64,000 nt of DNA from Myxococcales bacterium. GTDB lineage: Bacteria; Myxococcota_A; Polyangia; Haliangiales; Haliangiaceae. The stretch spans positions 62,001-126,000 of the forward strand of contig JAEUJY010000072.1 of NCBI GenBank assembly GCA_016794525.1, read 5' to 3'. Numbering within the stretch: position 1 is the first letter of the stretch; each line of letters begins with the position of its first letter. The position numbers were made by a program, and so were the translations under genes. Shown one piece after another: positions 41,444 through 52,639 of this stretch. The notes beneath the pieces were generated by a model. That model had not been told where the DNA came from. It ran no database searches and saw nothing but the letters and a program-made list of their open reading frames with translations.

Positions 41444-44173
41444 GTGAGCACCCCGGCCTTCGACCAGCACGCCTTCACGACCCGGATCGACGCGGCCCTC
41501 AAGCGGATCCGCACGGTGCTCGACAACACCCGCCACCCGCAGTACCCGGCCGACGTCCCGCACCGCTACGACGACAAGTACCTGCTGGCCGAGTTCGTCA
41601 CCCGGGTCGCGACCGCGGCCACGCTGCAGTGCCTCGAGGTGCTCGGCATGACGCCGGCGCAGCTGGGCGAGCTGCGCGAGTGGGCCAAGACCCGGGCGGT
41701 GACGCTGCGGCTGACCGCGCAGGAGGACTGCCGGTTCCTGCGCGAGACCACGCGCAAGGTCGAGTCGGCCGAGGAGCGCGTCACCGAGGTGCGCGGCATC
41801 CTCGGCAAGACCACCAAGACCGAGAAGGTCGTCACCACCGTCGTCGAGTACTTCTGGGCGTTCGAGTTCAAGTACGCGCTGGTGGCCTTCCCCGGCACCG
41901 CGACGGAGGACGCGGTCGTCATCCACGGCCGCGCCGGCAGCATCGAGCTCAAGACCACGCAGCAGGCCACGCCCCGGCCCAAGACCGTCGTGCGGCCGGC
42001 GCGCGACCTCAACCTGACCTGGCTGGTGACGCACCTCGACGCCGACGGCCGCGCCGCGTTCGCGATCGATCGCGCCGACGCCGCGTGCCACACGCCGCGC
42101 CGCAACCCGGCGATCGAGGCCGCGCTGCAGGCGTTCGACGAGGTGAGCACGTGGTGCGCCGGCGTCGCGCACTACTTCCGCGGCGAGCTGTTCCCGGTCC
42201 AGCAGGAGCACGGCCTCGACCTGGCCGCGATCGACGATCGCGAGGTCTTCGTCCCGGTGCTGCCGCTGTTCGAGCGCGATCCGGTGGGCGACGAGGGCGT
42301 CGTGCCGGGCGCGTACGCCAACGCGTTCCTCGCCGAGCAACAGCGCACCCTGACCGACAAGTGCCGGGCGCTGGCCGCCGCGTTCCCGCGCGACGCGTCG
42401 GTGATCACCGCCGTCGAGGCCGGCCTGCTGGTGACGCTCCTGCACCTGCGGCAGGTGTGCGGGCAGCACGTCGTCGCGGTCGACTACGTCGAGGCGATGC
42501 TGCGCGATCAGCTGATCGCGGCGATCGGCAAGGAGCTGACCCCGGCCGACTTCGCCAGCTACATGGAGTTCCACCACCGCAAGCTGGTCAAGCCGGCGTA
42601 CCGGCCGCGGCCGTTCTCGTACGCGGTGCGCCGCCCCGACCACGACCCCGAGGGCGTGCTGGCGATCGAGGCCGCGCGCGGCGGCGACGCGGCGGCGATC
42701 TCGACCACCGTCCACCACAGCGCGGCGCCGCGGCCGATGCGGTTCGGTCTCGACGCGTCGACGCGGGTCGAGTTCCTGGGCGATCGCTACCTGCACGCGT
42801 GGATCTCGCACCAGTTCTCGGGCCAGCCGGGCCCGGCGCTGGCGCTGGTGGCGCGGGCGCGGCAGTTCAGCAGCTTCATCCTGCTGGTCGGGCGGATCGC
42901 CTCGGCCGAGCTGTTCGAGCCGCGGTTCGGGATCATCGTCCAGAACAAGGACCTGCTGAAGATTCCGCTGATGCTCGAGCAGATCCCGACGCCGAAGGAG
43001 TTCCGCGACGCGATCGAGTCGCTGTCGCCCGAGCAGCAGCGGTTCGCGCGCGCCTACCGCGGCATGCAGCTCGAGAGCACGCTGTTCGGCGTCTGCGTCA
43101 TCCACATCAAGCCGCAGCTCGAGAAGCTGCTCAAGCTCCCGCCCGACAGCCTGACCAAGGAGATCAAGCTGACCCAGGAGCTGCTGGGCCTGTTCATCGA
43201 GTACCAGATCCCGAGCGACCTGCTGTCGTACGACGGGCCGGCCGACGCCCACGCCGAGGCCAAGCTCGACCGCGTCCGCGAGTACGTCCGCCGGATGCAA
43301 GAGATGATCGCGCTGTCGAAGCAGCGCGAGCTCGACGAGGAGCGCGAGCGCGAGGCGATGCGGCTGGCCGAGATGAACCGCACGCCGCCGCCGGCGCCGT
43401 ACCCGTCGGCGCCGGTCGACTACGCCCGCGGCGGCGCGTTCGGGGGCCCGCCGCCGATGCCGGGTGGTGCCCCGCCGCCGCCGCCGCGCGCGCCGTCGGC
43501 GATGCCGGTGCCGTCGGCGATGCCGATGCCGTCGGCCCCGGCGATGGCCCCGTCGGCGATCGCCGCGCCGGTCGCCGCGGCGCCGCCCCCCCCGCCGCCG
43601 CCCGAGGCCACGCGCGCGGCCGCGACCACCCCGACGGCCACCCGCCCCGATCGCGCCGCGGCGCCGACCGGCGACGGCGCGCCCGGCGACGCGGTGGACT
43701 ACACCCGGCTGCCCGGCGAGCTCGACAAGAAGTTCGAGGCGCTCGACACCGACGGCGCGCTGCGCGCGACGATCATCAACCCCGGCGAGCCGTGGACCCG
43801 CAGCGCCCAGAAGGGCCTGCTCGGCGCCGCCAAGACCACGCGGCTGTCGGCGAGCGATCAGACCACCGAGAAGCACCGCGCCTTCGACCTGCTCGACGCG
43901 CTCACCAAGTCGGGGGCGCTGCCGATCGACGACGCCAGCCTGCACGTCGTCCTGGCCGCGACCCACTGCTTCGACAAGACGCTGCTCGACACGGTCATCC
44001 AGGACAACGTGAACCCGATCGAGAAGGTCGAGCGCTCGCTGATGATCGTCGGCACGACGGTCCACGGCCGCGACGCCCGCGAGCTCCTCGCCGACGACCA
44101 GCGCGACCGCTTCTTCGCGACCACCCCGCAGCTCGGCGCCGCGCCGCCGCTCCCCGACGGCGAGCCCGCGTGA
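41444..44173 (+). CDS. Large unknown protein with Pro-rich linker and conserved C-terminal domain
   Basis: A 909-residue cytoplasmic protein I cannot assign. Residues 1-600 are an alpha/beta body with aromatic-rich parts (VVEYFWAFEFKYALVAFPG, YLHAWISHQFSGQPGPALAL). A charged helix, probably a coiled coil, covers about 604-645 (VRRMQEMIALSKQRELDEER). A Pro/Ala-rich linker covers about 645-750 (GGAPPPPPRAPSAMPVPSAM). The compact last 155 residues include TRLSASDQTTEKHRAFDLLD, SLHVVLAATHCFDKTLLDTV and a Cys and His that might be functional. There is no signal peptide. The stop overlaps the GTG of the next gene (GTGA). Confidence 0.75.
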   Translation: MSTPAFDQHAFTTRIDAALKRIRTVLDNTRHPQYPADVPHRYDDKYLLAEFVTRVATAATLQCLEVLGMTPAQLGELREWAKTRAVTLRLTAQEDCRFLRETTRKVESAEERVTEVRGILGKTTKTEKVVTTVVEYFWAFEFKYALVAFPGTATEDAVVIHGRAGSIELKTTQQATPRPKTVVRPARDLNLTWLVTHLDADGRAAFAIDRADAACHTPRRNPAIEAALQAFDEVSTWCAGVAHYFRGELFPVQQEHGLDLAAIDDREVFVPVLPLFERDPVGDEGVVPGAYANAFLAEQQRTLTDKCRALAAAFPRDASVITAVEAGLLVTLLHLRQVCGQHVVAVDYVEAMLRDQLIAAIGKELTPADFASYMEFHHRKLVKPAYRPRPFSYAVRRPDHDPEGVLAIEAARGGDAAAISTTVHHSAAPRPMRFGLDASTRVEFLGDRYLHAWISHQFSGQPGPALALVARARQFSSFILLVGRIASAELFEPRFGIIVQNKDLLKIPLMLEQIPTPKEFRDAIESLSPEQQRFARAYRGMQLESTLFGVCVIHIKPQLEKLLKLPPDSLTKEIKLTQELLGLFIEYQIPSDLLSYDGPADAHAEAKLDRVREYVRRMQEMIALSKQRELDEEREREAMRLAEMNRTPPPAPYPSAPVDYARGGAFGGPPPMPGGAPPPPPRAPSAMPVPSAMPMPSAPAMAPSAIAAPVAAAPPPPPPPEATRAAATTPTATRPDRAAAPTGDGAPGDAVDYTRLPGELDKKFEALDTDGALRATIINPGEPWTRSAQKGLLGAAKTTRLSASDQTTEKHRAFDLLDALTKSGALPIDDASLHVVLAATHCFDKTLLDTVIQDNVNPIEKVERSLMIVGTTVHGRDARELLADDQRDRFFATTPQLGAAPPLPDGEPA

Positions 44174-44874
44174 GGCGCGCGGCCCTCGGGTTGGGCGGGC
44201 TGGTCGGGCTCGGACTGCTCGGCTGCAGCGGCGCCGACCCGCCGACCCCGACCTCGGGGCCGATCGAGAGCATCGTCCACATCGGGCCGACCGCGGTGCA
44301 GCTCTACGCGTACCGCCACCGCCTCGACCTCGCGGCGCTGCCGATCGAGCCGCCGCTCGGGCTGCCGCTGACCGGGCCGATCGAGCTCGACGCCAACGTC
44401 TCGATCCCGCTGACCGGCTTCCAGCCGGACGTCCGCCGGATCTACGGCCGCGCGGCGGTGCGGTGCGTGGGCCACTGCCAGCTGGGCGATGATCGCACCC
44501 CGCTGCGCGACGACGGTGGCGCGTTCGGCGGCGAGCTGGCGTTCTCGCACCTCGATCTCGACGGCCTCGACGCGCAGGTCGAGATCAAGCGAGGCGTCGC
44601 GCGCGTGACCCGCTGGGCGTGGCCGTCGACCGAGCTCGAGACCGCGGTCGGCCTCGAGGTCCGGCTGGCGCGCGACCCGCGGGCCAGCGCGCTCGACGGC
44701 TGCGTCCGCTTCCGCCCGACCGCGGCGCTGGCCGCGCGCGACCCGCGCCTGCACACGCTGACGACGTTGACCGGCGCGGCGCAGGACGACGGCTGGTACT
44801 ACCTGCGCATCGCCGGCACCGCGGCCAGCCCCCGGCTGATCGCGGCCCGCTGCGAGCCCGCGACCGGCGGCTGA
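44170..44874 (+). CDS. Lipoprotein coupled to the large unknown protein
   Basis: A 234-residue predicted lipoprotein (VRRAALGLGGLVGLGLLGCS, lipid Cys19). The domain is beta-rich with LPLTGPIELDANVSIPLTGF, a CVGHC pair, LAFSHLDLDGLDAQVEIKRG and a final WYYLRIAGT. The repeated 'G.(ELD)..(VSI)PL' strands recall periplasmic GspN/AsmA-type lipid-interacting proteins, but this is only resemblance. Its GTG start overlaps the previous stop by four bases, so a cytoplasmic and an envelope protein are made together. Confidence 0.7.
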   Translation: MRRAALGLGGLVGLGLLGCSGADPPTPTSGPIESIVHIGPTAVQLYAYRHRLDLAALPIEPPLGLPLTGPIELDANVSIPLTGFQPDVRRIYGRAAVRCVGHCQLGDDRTPLRDDGGAFGGELAFSHLDLDGLDAQVEIKRGVARVTRWAWPSTELETAVGLEVRLARDPRASALDGCVRFRPTAALAARDPRLHTLTTLTGAAQDDGWYYLRIAGTAASPRLIAARCEPATGG

Positions 44875-44885
44875 CGGCCCCCGGC

Positions 44886-47594
<2,709 letters not shown>

Positions 47595-47682
47595 CGCGAT
47601 CGAGTATGCCGGACTGGCGGGCGGAGGGGCGCCAATCCGGAGGCACACGGCCGTCCGCGCCAGCTTGCCACGGGGGTAGCGG

Positions 47683-48123
47683 TCAGGCGTCGGCCAGCGC
47701 GACCGCGAACACCGGCTGGCGGGCGATCGTCTTCTTGACCTTGCAGCCGTCGACGGCGCGCACCAGCGCGTCGCGGTAGCGGGCGGGGAACCCGACCGGC
47801 GGAGTCACGCGCAGCCGCACCTCGGCCGGCAGGTGGGTCGCCGGGTCGTCGATCACCTCCTGCTCGATCCGCAGCCCGTCGGTGGCCAGGCCGCGGGCCT
47901 GGCAGAACCCCAGCGCGTAGATGCCGGCGCAGGTGGCGATCGACGCCAGGAACAGATCGAACGGCGCCGGCGCGCTGTCGGCGCCGCCGCCGCTGGCCGG
48001 CTGATCGGTGGCGATCGTGAAGCCGCCGACCTGGGCGTCGACCCGCTTGCCGCCGGGGAACGTGACGACGATGGCGGGACGGGGCTGCGGAGCGGGGACG
48101 GCGACGGCGGCAGCGGAGGGCAT
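47683..48123 (-). CDS. OsmC family protein
   Basis: A 146-residue OsmC/Ohr-type protein, a thiol-dependent peroxidase-like family. It has GGFTIATDQPASGGGADSAP, the signature PFDLFLASIATCAGIYALGF with the first conserved Cys, and GCKVKKTIARQPVF with the second. The spacing suits YhfA-like OsmC members, whose peroxidase role is less certain than Ohr. The ATG has AAGGAG only one base away, which is too close for efficient use, so the exact start is uncertain. Confidence 0.85.
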   Translation of the reverse strand: MPSAAAVAVPAPQPRPAIVVTFPGGKRVDAQVGGFTIATDQPASGGGADSAPAPFDLFLASIATCAGIYALGFCQARGLATDGLRIEQEVIDDPATHLPAEVRLRVTPPVGFPARYRDALVRAVDGCKVKKTIARQPVFAVALADA

Positions 48124-48208
48124 GCTCCTTGGAGCCACCCGGCGCGCCAGCGGTGCGCGCGACCCCTGCGGTGATCCGTCGCGGCGCCCGGCGTGGCATC
48201 GTCGGCGG

Positions 48209-49204
48209 ATGCGACCCGCGCTGGTGGTGGCGGCCCTGAGTCTGCTGGCCTCGTGCAAGGCGCGCGACGCGCCGTCGTCGTCGTCGTCCGCCCCGCCGGG
48301 CGGGAGCTCGGCCGTCGCGCCGGCGCCGCGCTGCACGCCGGGCGCGCGCACCTGCGTCGACGATGGCGTCGCGATCTGCCAGGGCGACGGCACGGCCGGC
48401 CCGAAGGTCGAGGCGTGCGCCGGCGGGTGCCGCGACGGCGCCTGCGTCGACACCTGCGCGGTCCAGGACGTCGAGCTGGTCTACGTCGTCGACAGCGACG
48501 CCACCCTCTACGCCTTCGACCCGCGCAAGCTGCCCGGCGATCCGTTCCGTCGGATCGCCGCGCTGGACTGCGACGCGGCGCGGGCGGTGAACTCGATGGC
48601 GGTCGATCGGCGTGGCGTGGCGTGGCTCGGCTACCAGAACGGGCTGGTCCACCGCGCGTCGATCATCGACGGCCGCTGCGTCGGGCGCGGGGCGGCGCCG
48701 CGCGGCGCGCCGCGGACGTTCGGGATGGGCTTCGTCACCGACGGCGCCAAGGCGACCACCGAGACGCTGTTCGTCGCCTCCGGCGAGGGGCCCGGCACCA
48801 CGCTGGCCCGGCTCGACACCGCGGCCCAGCCCACGACGTTCGAGCCGGTCGCGACCCTGGCCGGCGACGGCAACCACCCCGAGCTGACCGGCACCGGCGA
48901 CGGCCGGCTGTTCGCGTACTTCCCGGCGCCGGGCCGCGGTCGCATCCAGGAGCTCGATCGCGCCACCGGGGCCGCGATCGGCACGCCGTGGGTGCTGGGC
49001 GACGCGACCGCCGACGTCTCGGCCTACGCGTTCGCGCACTGGGGCGGCACGTTCTACGTGTTCACGACCGTCGACGGCGTCTCCAGCGTCCACGCCGTGC
49101 CGATGCAGGCGGGCGCCCCGGCGCGCGTCGCCACCGATCTGCCGATGCGGATCGTCGGCGCTGGCGTGTCGACCTGCGCGCCGCTGCTCGAGCGCGCGCC
49201 GTAG
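48209..49204 (+). CDS. Lipoprotein, beta-propeller-like
   Basis: A 331-residue predicted lipoprotein (MRPALVVAALSLLASCKARD, lipid Cys16) with a Ser-rich linker (SSSSSAPPGGSS). Eight cysteines fall in CTPGARTCVDDGVAICQGDG and the following 20 residues, forming a small knot. A six-bladed-propeller-like body with repeated 'D..T..LYAFD' strands follows (YVVDSDATLYAFDPRKLPGD, MAVDRRGVAWLGYQNGLVHR). It is probably a secreted or surface binding protein of unknown ligand. CATCGT lies six bases before the ATG. Confidence 0.7.
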   Translation: MRPALVVAALSLLASCKARDAPSSSSSAPPGGSSAVAPAPRCTPGARTCVDDGVAICQGDGTAGPKVEACAGGCRDGACVDTCAVQDVELVYVVDSDATLYAFDPRKLPGDPFRRIAALDCDAARAVNSMAVDRRGVAWLGYQNGLVHRASIIDGRCVGRGAAPRGAPRTFGMGFVTDGAKATTETLFVASGEGPGTTLARLDTAAQPTTFEPVATLAGDGNHPELTGTGDGRLFAYFPAPGRGRIQELDRATGAAIGTPWVLGDATADVSAYAFAHWGGTFYVFTTVDGVSSVHAVPMQAGAPARVATDLPMRIVGAGVSTCAPLLERAP

Positions 49205-49308
49205 CCGCGCCTGGTGCGCAGCACGCGGCGCCGATGGCCAGGCCGCCACCGCCCGCCACGGCGACCGAGCGCTGTTCGGACCGCGTGGCTCGGGGCGTCC
49301 GGACCGAC

Positions 49309-50031
49309 ATGCGCAGGCGCCCCCCGACGCGTGACCACCCCTGCGGCGCGCCCCCGCGCGGCGTCGCGCTGCCGCTGTACGCGAGCTTCGCCGAGGCGCG
49401 GCAGGCCACCCCGACCGAGGTGCCCGCCGGCGCGGCGCTCGAGGCGCGCCCCGACGACGACCCCGACTACCCCGCGATGTTCTGGCTGCGCGACGCGATC
49501 GCGCAGGGTGGCACCGTGCTCGAGCTCGGCGGCGGCGACGGCGGCTGCTACTACCGCTTCCGGCCCCGCATCCCGTATCCGGCCGGGATGCGCTGGGTGG
49601 TCGCCGATCGGCCCGCCGCGCTCGCTCGCGGCCGCGCGCTGCAGCAGCGGCGCGACGCGCCGCACCTGGCGTTCACCGACGACCCCGCGGCGGTGGCGGC
49701 CGACGTCGTGTACAGCGCGGATCGGCTGGCGTTCGACGAGGTGCCGCCGGCCGAGCGGCTGGCGCAGCTGGCGCGGGCGCCGCGGCTGGTCGTGCTCAAC
49801 CGGCTGCCGCTGGTCGATCGCCCGACGCGGGTCGCGCTGCTCCCCGTCGACGGTGTCGCCGCGCCGTGCTGGCTGTTCAACCGCGCCGAGCTGGTGGCCG
49901 CGATGGCGAGCCGCGGGTACCGCCTCGCGGACGACTGGCTGTGCCCCGACCGCGCGCTGCGGGTGCCGGCTGACCCTGGCTACGACCTGCCGGCGTTCGC
50001 CGGGCTGTGCTTCGCGTCGACGCGGGTGTAG
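49309..50031 (+). CDS. TIGR04325-type methyltransferase
   Basis: A 240-residue protein matching the layout of TIGR04325 putative methyltransferases. The SAM-site glycine loop is VLELGGGDGGCYYRFRPRIP, then AGMRWVVADRPAALARGRAL, RLVVLNRLPLVDRPTRVALL, and PCWLFNRAELVAAMASRGYR near the C-terminus; 'nRlPl' and 'fnr.el...GY' are family marks. The methyl acceptor is unknown. I used the ATG at 49309 because the 25 residues added by an upstream ATG (49234) look non-coding. Its last bases TA also form part of the next gene's -10 box. Confidence 0.75.
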   Translation: MRRRPPTRDHPCGAPPRGVALPLYASFAEARQATPTEVPAGAALEARPDDDPDYPAMFWLRDAIAQGGTVLELGGGDGGCYYRFRPRIPYPAGMRWVVADRPAALARGRALQQRRDAPHLAFTDDPAAVAADVVYSADRLAFDEVPPAERLAQLARAPRLVVLNRLPLVDRPTRVALLPVDGVAAPCWLFNRAELVAAMASRGYRLADDWLCPDRALRVPADPGYDLPAFAGLCFASTRV

Positions 50032-50034
50032 CGT
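50029..50034 (+). promoter_or_regulatory. -10 box (TAGCGT) overlapping the previous stop codon, leaderless-type
   Basis: TAGCGT begins with the TAG stop of the methyltransferase gene and has a six-base spacer to the GTG at 50041. Confidence 0.45.
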
Positions 50035-50040
50035 GGCCGC

Positions 50041-50889
50041 GTGATGGTCGACGTCGGTGCTCCAGTGTTCTCGTTCGGCGAGCTGCTCGTCCTCCTCGAC
50101 GTCGACGGCGTGGGCCCGATGTCGTCGCCGCTGCCCACGCCGGCCGAGGCCGCGGGGCTGGCGGCCGACGGGCTGCGCGGCGCCGCGCCGTGCGTCGAGT
50201 TCCACGCCGCGTGTCGGTTCCGCACCGGCCTGGCGCACCTGTACGAGCCGCCGCGCACCGAGCTGGTGGTCAGCCCCGGCCACGTGATGCTGACGATCAC
50301 GCGGTTCCCCGACGAGGACATCTGGACCAACATGTTCGAGTGGGTCGGCAGCTACCTCGCCGACGGGCTGGCGCCGACGGCGCGTGGCGCCAGCCGCGAG
50401 GGCTATCGCGAGTACGCCGGCCGCGGGGTCGTCGCCAGCCTCGGCTACACCCGCCCGTCGGTGCGCCTCGACTCGCGCGACCTGGTGCTCGAGGTCGGGC
50501 TGCGCCGCGACGAGCCGCCGCTGGCGACGGTGCGCCGCCTGCTCGGGCTCGCCGCCGACGTCGCGATCGCGCCGCCCGACGACGGCAACTGGCGCGGGCT
50601 GGCGACCGCGTGGCCGATGCACCTCGAGTGCTCGCGCCACGGCGGCGTCGTGCGCTTCCGGCTCGGCGCGCCGCACCACGACGGCCAGACCTCGACCGCC
50701 AGCCTCGTCGAGCAGTGGTGCTGGCGCTGGCTCGACCTGTGCGCCGGCACCGGCGTCGGCCACCACGATCGCGTGCAGCTGGGGTGGGACCTCGGCCCGC
50801 TCGGCCACGCGTCGATCGTCCGCGGCGACGGCGCCCACCGCCGCGACGTCCACGAGCTCCACGTCCCCGCGGCGTGGCTCGCGGCCTGA
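50041..50889 (+). CDS. Hypothetical protein (282 aa)
   Basis: A 282-residue soluble protein of unknown family. It starts with GTG at 50041 (or the ATG three bases on). Segments include FSFGELLVLLDVDGVGPMSS, WTNMFEWVGSYLADGLAP and a C-terminal His-rich region (SRHGGVVRFRLGAPHHDGQT, GTGVGHHDRVQLGWDLGPL). Several His near residues 215-245 could bind a metal, but no known motif fits. It is convergent with the gene at 50899-51309. Confidence 0.6.
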   Translation: MMVDVGAPVFSFGELLVLLDVDGVGPMSSPLPTPAEAAGLAADGLRGAAPCVEFHAACRFRTGLAHLYEPPRTELVVSPGHVMLTITRFPDEDIWTNMFEWVGSYLADGLAPTARGASREGYREYAGRGVVASLGYTRPSVRLDSRDLVLEVGLRRDEPPLATVRRLLGLAADVAIAPPDDGNWRGLATAWPMHLECSRHGGVVRFRLGAPHHDGQTSTASLVEQWCWRWLDLCAGTGVGHHDRVQLGWDLGPLGHASIVRGDGAHRRDVHELHVPAAWLAA

Positions 50890-50898
50890 GCCGCGCGG

Positions 50899-51309
50899 CT
50901 ACAGCCGGATGCTGAGCAGCGGCGCGGCGTCGATCCGGAACACCAGCGCCAGGCGGCCGCTGTCGGCGATGAACAGCGCGGCGTGGCCGCGGCCGAGCGC
51001 CAGCGCCCCACCGATCGCGGTGCGCCGCGCGCCGTCGTCGTCGAGGTAGATCCCCACCTGCGCGCCGACCCGCGCCTCGAGCCCCGCCGGCGACTGCTCG
51101 GCGCCGGCCAGCGGCGTCGGCGCGCCGGCCAGCCAGCGCGGCAGCGCCGCCAGCGTCTCGCCGCGGCGCGCGGCGGTGGCCAGCCGCTGCGCCAGCTGCG
51201 CCTGCTTGGCGGGCACGACGAACTTGCCGGCGAACAGCCGCACCGCCGCCTCGAGGCCGCGCTGCTCGACCGGCGTGGTGGCGATCGGCGCCGGCGCGCG
51301 TGGGCTCAC
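50899..51309 (-). CDS. Hypothetical protein (136 aa)
   Basis: A 136-residue protein of unknown family. The first 60 residues are helical (VEQRGLEAAVRLFAGKFVVP), the last 60 are beta-rich (AQVGIYLDDDGARRTAIGG, HAALFIADSGRLALVFRIDA). There is no signal peptide. The GTG at 51309 is chosen because TATGCT stands six bases upstream. It is divergent from the exported protein gene at 51389. Confidence 0.55.
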   Translation of the reverse strand: MSPRAPAPIATTPVEQRGLEAAVRLFAGKFVVPAKQAQLAQRLATAARRGETLAALPRWLAGAPTPLAGAEQSPAGLEARVGAQVGIYLDDDGARRTAIGGALALGRGHAALFIADSGRLALVFRIDAAPLLSIRL

Positions 51310-51315
51310 GCCGGC

Positions 51316-51321
51316 AGCATA
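51316..51321 (-). promoter_or_regulatory. -10 box (TATGCT), leaderless-type
   Basis: TATGCT with a six-base spacer to the GTG at 51309. It is 53 bases from the divergent TAGCGT box. Confidence 0.5.
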
Positions 51322-51374
51322 CGCGGGCTCGCCCGGTGTGCGCACGGGCACGCGGGGCGGCCGCGCTCGCGTGC

Positions 51375-51380
51375 TAGCGT
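51375..51380 (+). promoter_or_regulatory. -10 box (TAGCGT), leaderless-type
   Basis: TAGCGT with an eight-base spacer to the ATG at 51389. Confidence 0.45.
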
Positions 51381-51388
51381 CGGTCATC

Positions 51389-51928
51389 ATGCGCGGCACG
51401 CGCCTGCTGCTGATCGCGACCACGGCGGTGGTCGCCCCGTCCGCCACCGCGCGGGCCGACGGCTGGGCCACCGCGCCGCGCACGCTCGAGGCGCAGCTCG
51501 GCCTGGCGTCGCCGCTCGGCGTCGGCGTCGCGGTCGACGTCGCGCCCGTGCGCTGGCTGTCGGTCGGCGCCGGCGTCGGCCGCAGCGCCACCGCGGTGCA
51601 GGTCGCCGGGTGCGTGCGCGCTCGCCCATGGGCCGGCCCCCACCGCGCGCTGTACCTGGGCGCGTGCGCGTCGGCGGGCCGCTACCGCGAGCCGACATCG
51701 AGCGACGCCACCTACCGCGAGGCGGCGCGGGCGTACTGGGCCAGCCCCGAGATCGGCGTCGAGTGGCGCGGCGACCACGTTGCGGCGCGGATCTTCGCCG
51801 GGCCCACCTTCCTGCTCAACCCCGACGCCGTCCACTGCACCGGCGCCTCGATCGCCGCCTGTGAGGAGGGCGAGACCTGGGGCACGGCGATGCCGTTCGG
51901 CGGCGTCGCGATCGGCTGGGCGTTCTGA
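51389..51928 (+). CDS. Exported beta-barrel-like protein
   Basis: A 179-residue exported protein with signal peptide MRGTRLLLIATTAVVAPSAT, cleaved near ARA-DG (residue 23). The mature part has alternating beta-strands typical of small outer-membrane barrels (LEAQLGLASPLGVGVAVDVA, WLSVGAGVGRSATAVQVAG, PEIGVEWRGDHVAARIFAG) and ends in Phe (VAIGWAF), the usual C-terminal residue recognised by the Bam machinery. Function unknown. It is convergent with the GNAT gene. Confidence 0.7.
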   Translation: MRGTRLLLIATTAVVAPSATARADGWATAPRTLEAQLGLASPLGVGVAVDVAPVRWLSVGAGVGRSATAVQVAGCVRARPWAGPHRALYLGACASAGRYREPTSSDATYREAARAYWASPEIGVEWRGDHVAARIFAGPTFLLNPDAVHCTGASIAACEEGETWGTAMPFGGVAIGWAF

Positions 51929-51934
51929 ACCGCG

Positions 51935-52474
51935 TCAGGCGTCCGTGCGCAGCACCTTCTCCAGCACCTCGAAGCGCAGGTCGGCGCGCTTCGGCTCGCC
52001 GAACCGCTCGTCGCCGTAGGGGAACGGCTTGTGGACGCCGGTGCGCGCGTAGCCGCGGCGCTGGTAGTACGCGATCAGCTCGGCGCGCACGTCGATGACG
52101 GTCATGCGCATGACCGGCAGCCCCCACTCGTCGGCGACCACGCGCTCGGCCGCGGCCAGCACGGCGCTGCCGAGGCCGCCGCCCTGCTGCCCCGGCGTCA
52201 CCGCGAACATCCCGAAGTACCCGCCACCGTCCTCGACGCAGACGTGGGCGCAGGCCACCAGCCGGCCGCCGTCCTCGGCGACCAGGATCTGGCTGTGCGG
52301 CCGGTCCAGGCACGCGCGCACGTCGGTCGCGTCGGTGCGCCGCCCGCCCAGCAGGTCGGCCTCGGTGGTCCAGCCAGCGCGGCTGGCCTCGCCGCGGTAC
52401 GCCGACTCGACCAGCGCGACCAGCGCGTCGACATCGTCCCGGGTGGCGCGGCGGATCGAAGCAGCGGCGGCCAT
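51935..52474 (-). CDS. GNAT family N-acetyltransferase
   Basis: A 179-residue GNAT acetyltransferase. It starts IRRATRDDVDALVALVESAY. The acetyl-CoA loop is in FAVTPGQQGGGLGSAVLAAA (Q/R-x-x-G-x-G/A), followed by MRMTVIDVRAELIAYYQRRG with the Tyr used as general acid, and GYARTGVHKPFPYGDERFG. Such stand-alone GNATs acetylate small molecules or protein amines; the substrate is unknown. TAGAGT lies eight bases before the ATG. Confidence 0.88.
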   Translation of the reverse strand: MAAAASIRRATRDDVDALVALVESAYRGEASRAGWTTEADLLGGRRTDATDVRACLDRPHSQILVAEDGGRLVACAHVCVEDGGGYFGMFAVTPGQQGGGLGSAVLAAAERVVADEWGLPVMRMTVIDVRAELIAYYQRRGYARTGVHKPFPYGDERFGEPKRADLRFEVLEKVLRTDA

Positions 52475-52482
52475 GCGCGCGG

Positions 52483-52488
52483 ACTCTA
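52483..52488 (-). promoter_or_regulatory. -10 box (TAGAGT) of GNAT gene
   Basis: TAGAGT with an eight-base spacer to the ATG at 52474. Confidence 0.45.
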
Positions 52489-52624
52489 GCAGGCCGCGCC
52501 GCGACCGCCGCGCGCTGGTCGCCGAAGGTGGCGTCTCGCGCCGAGCTGCCGATCGACTCGTCGCCGTGATGACCGCCGCGCCGCGGCCGGCCCGCCGTCG
52601 CTTGTTTCGCGCTCCTGCGCTGGC

Positions 52625-52630
52625 TATCGT
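52625..52630 (+). promoter_or_regulatory. -10 box (TATCGT), leaderless-type
   Basis: TATCGT with a nine-base spacer to the ATG at 52640. Confidence 0.45.
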
Positions 52631-52639
52631 CGGCGCAAC

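Noticed and set aside
41404-44874. 1,156-residue plus-strand frame
   Set aside because: Out of frame with the 909-residue gene except in its last part, which is the coupled lipoprotein starting at 44170.
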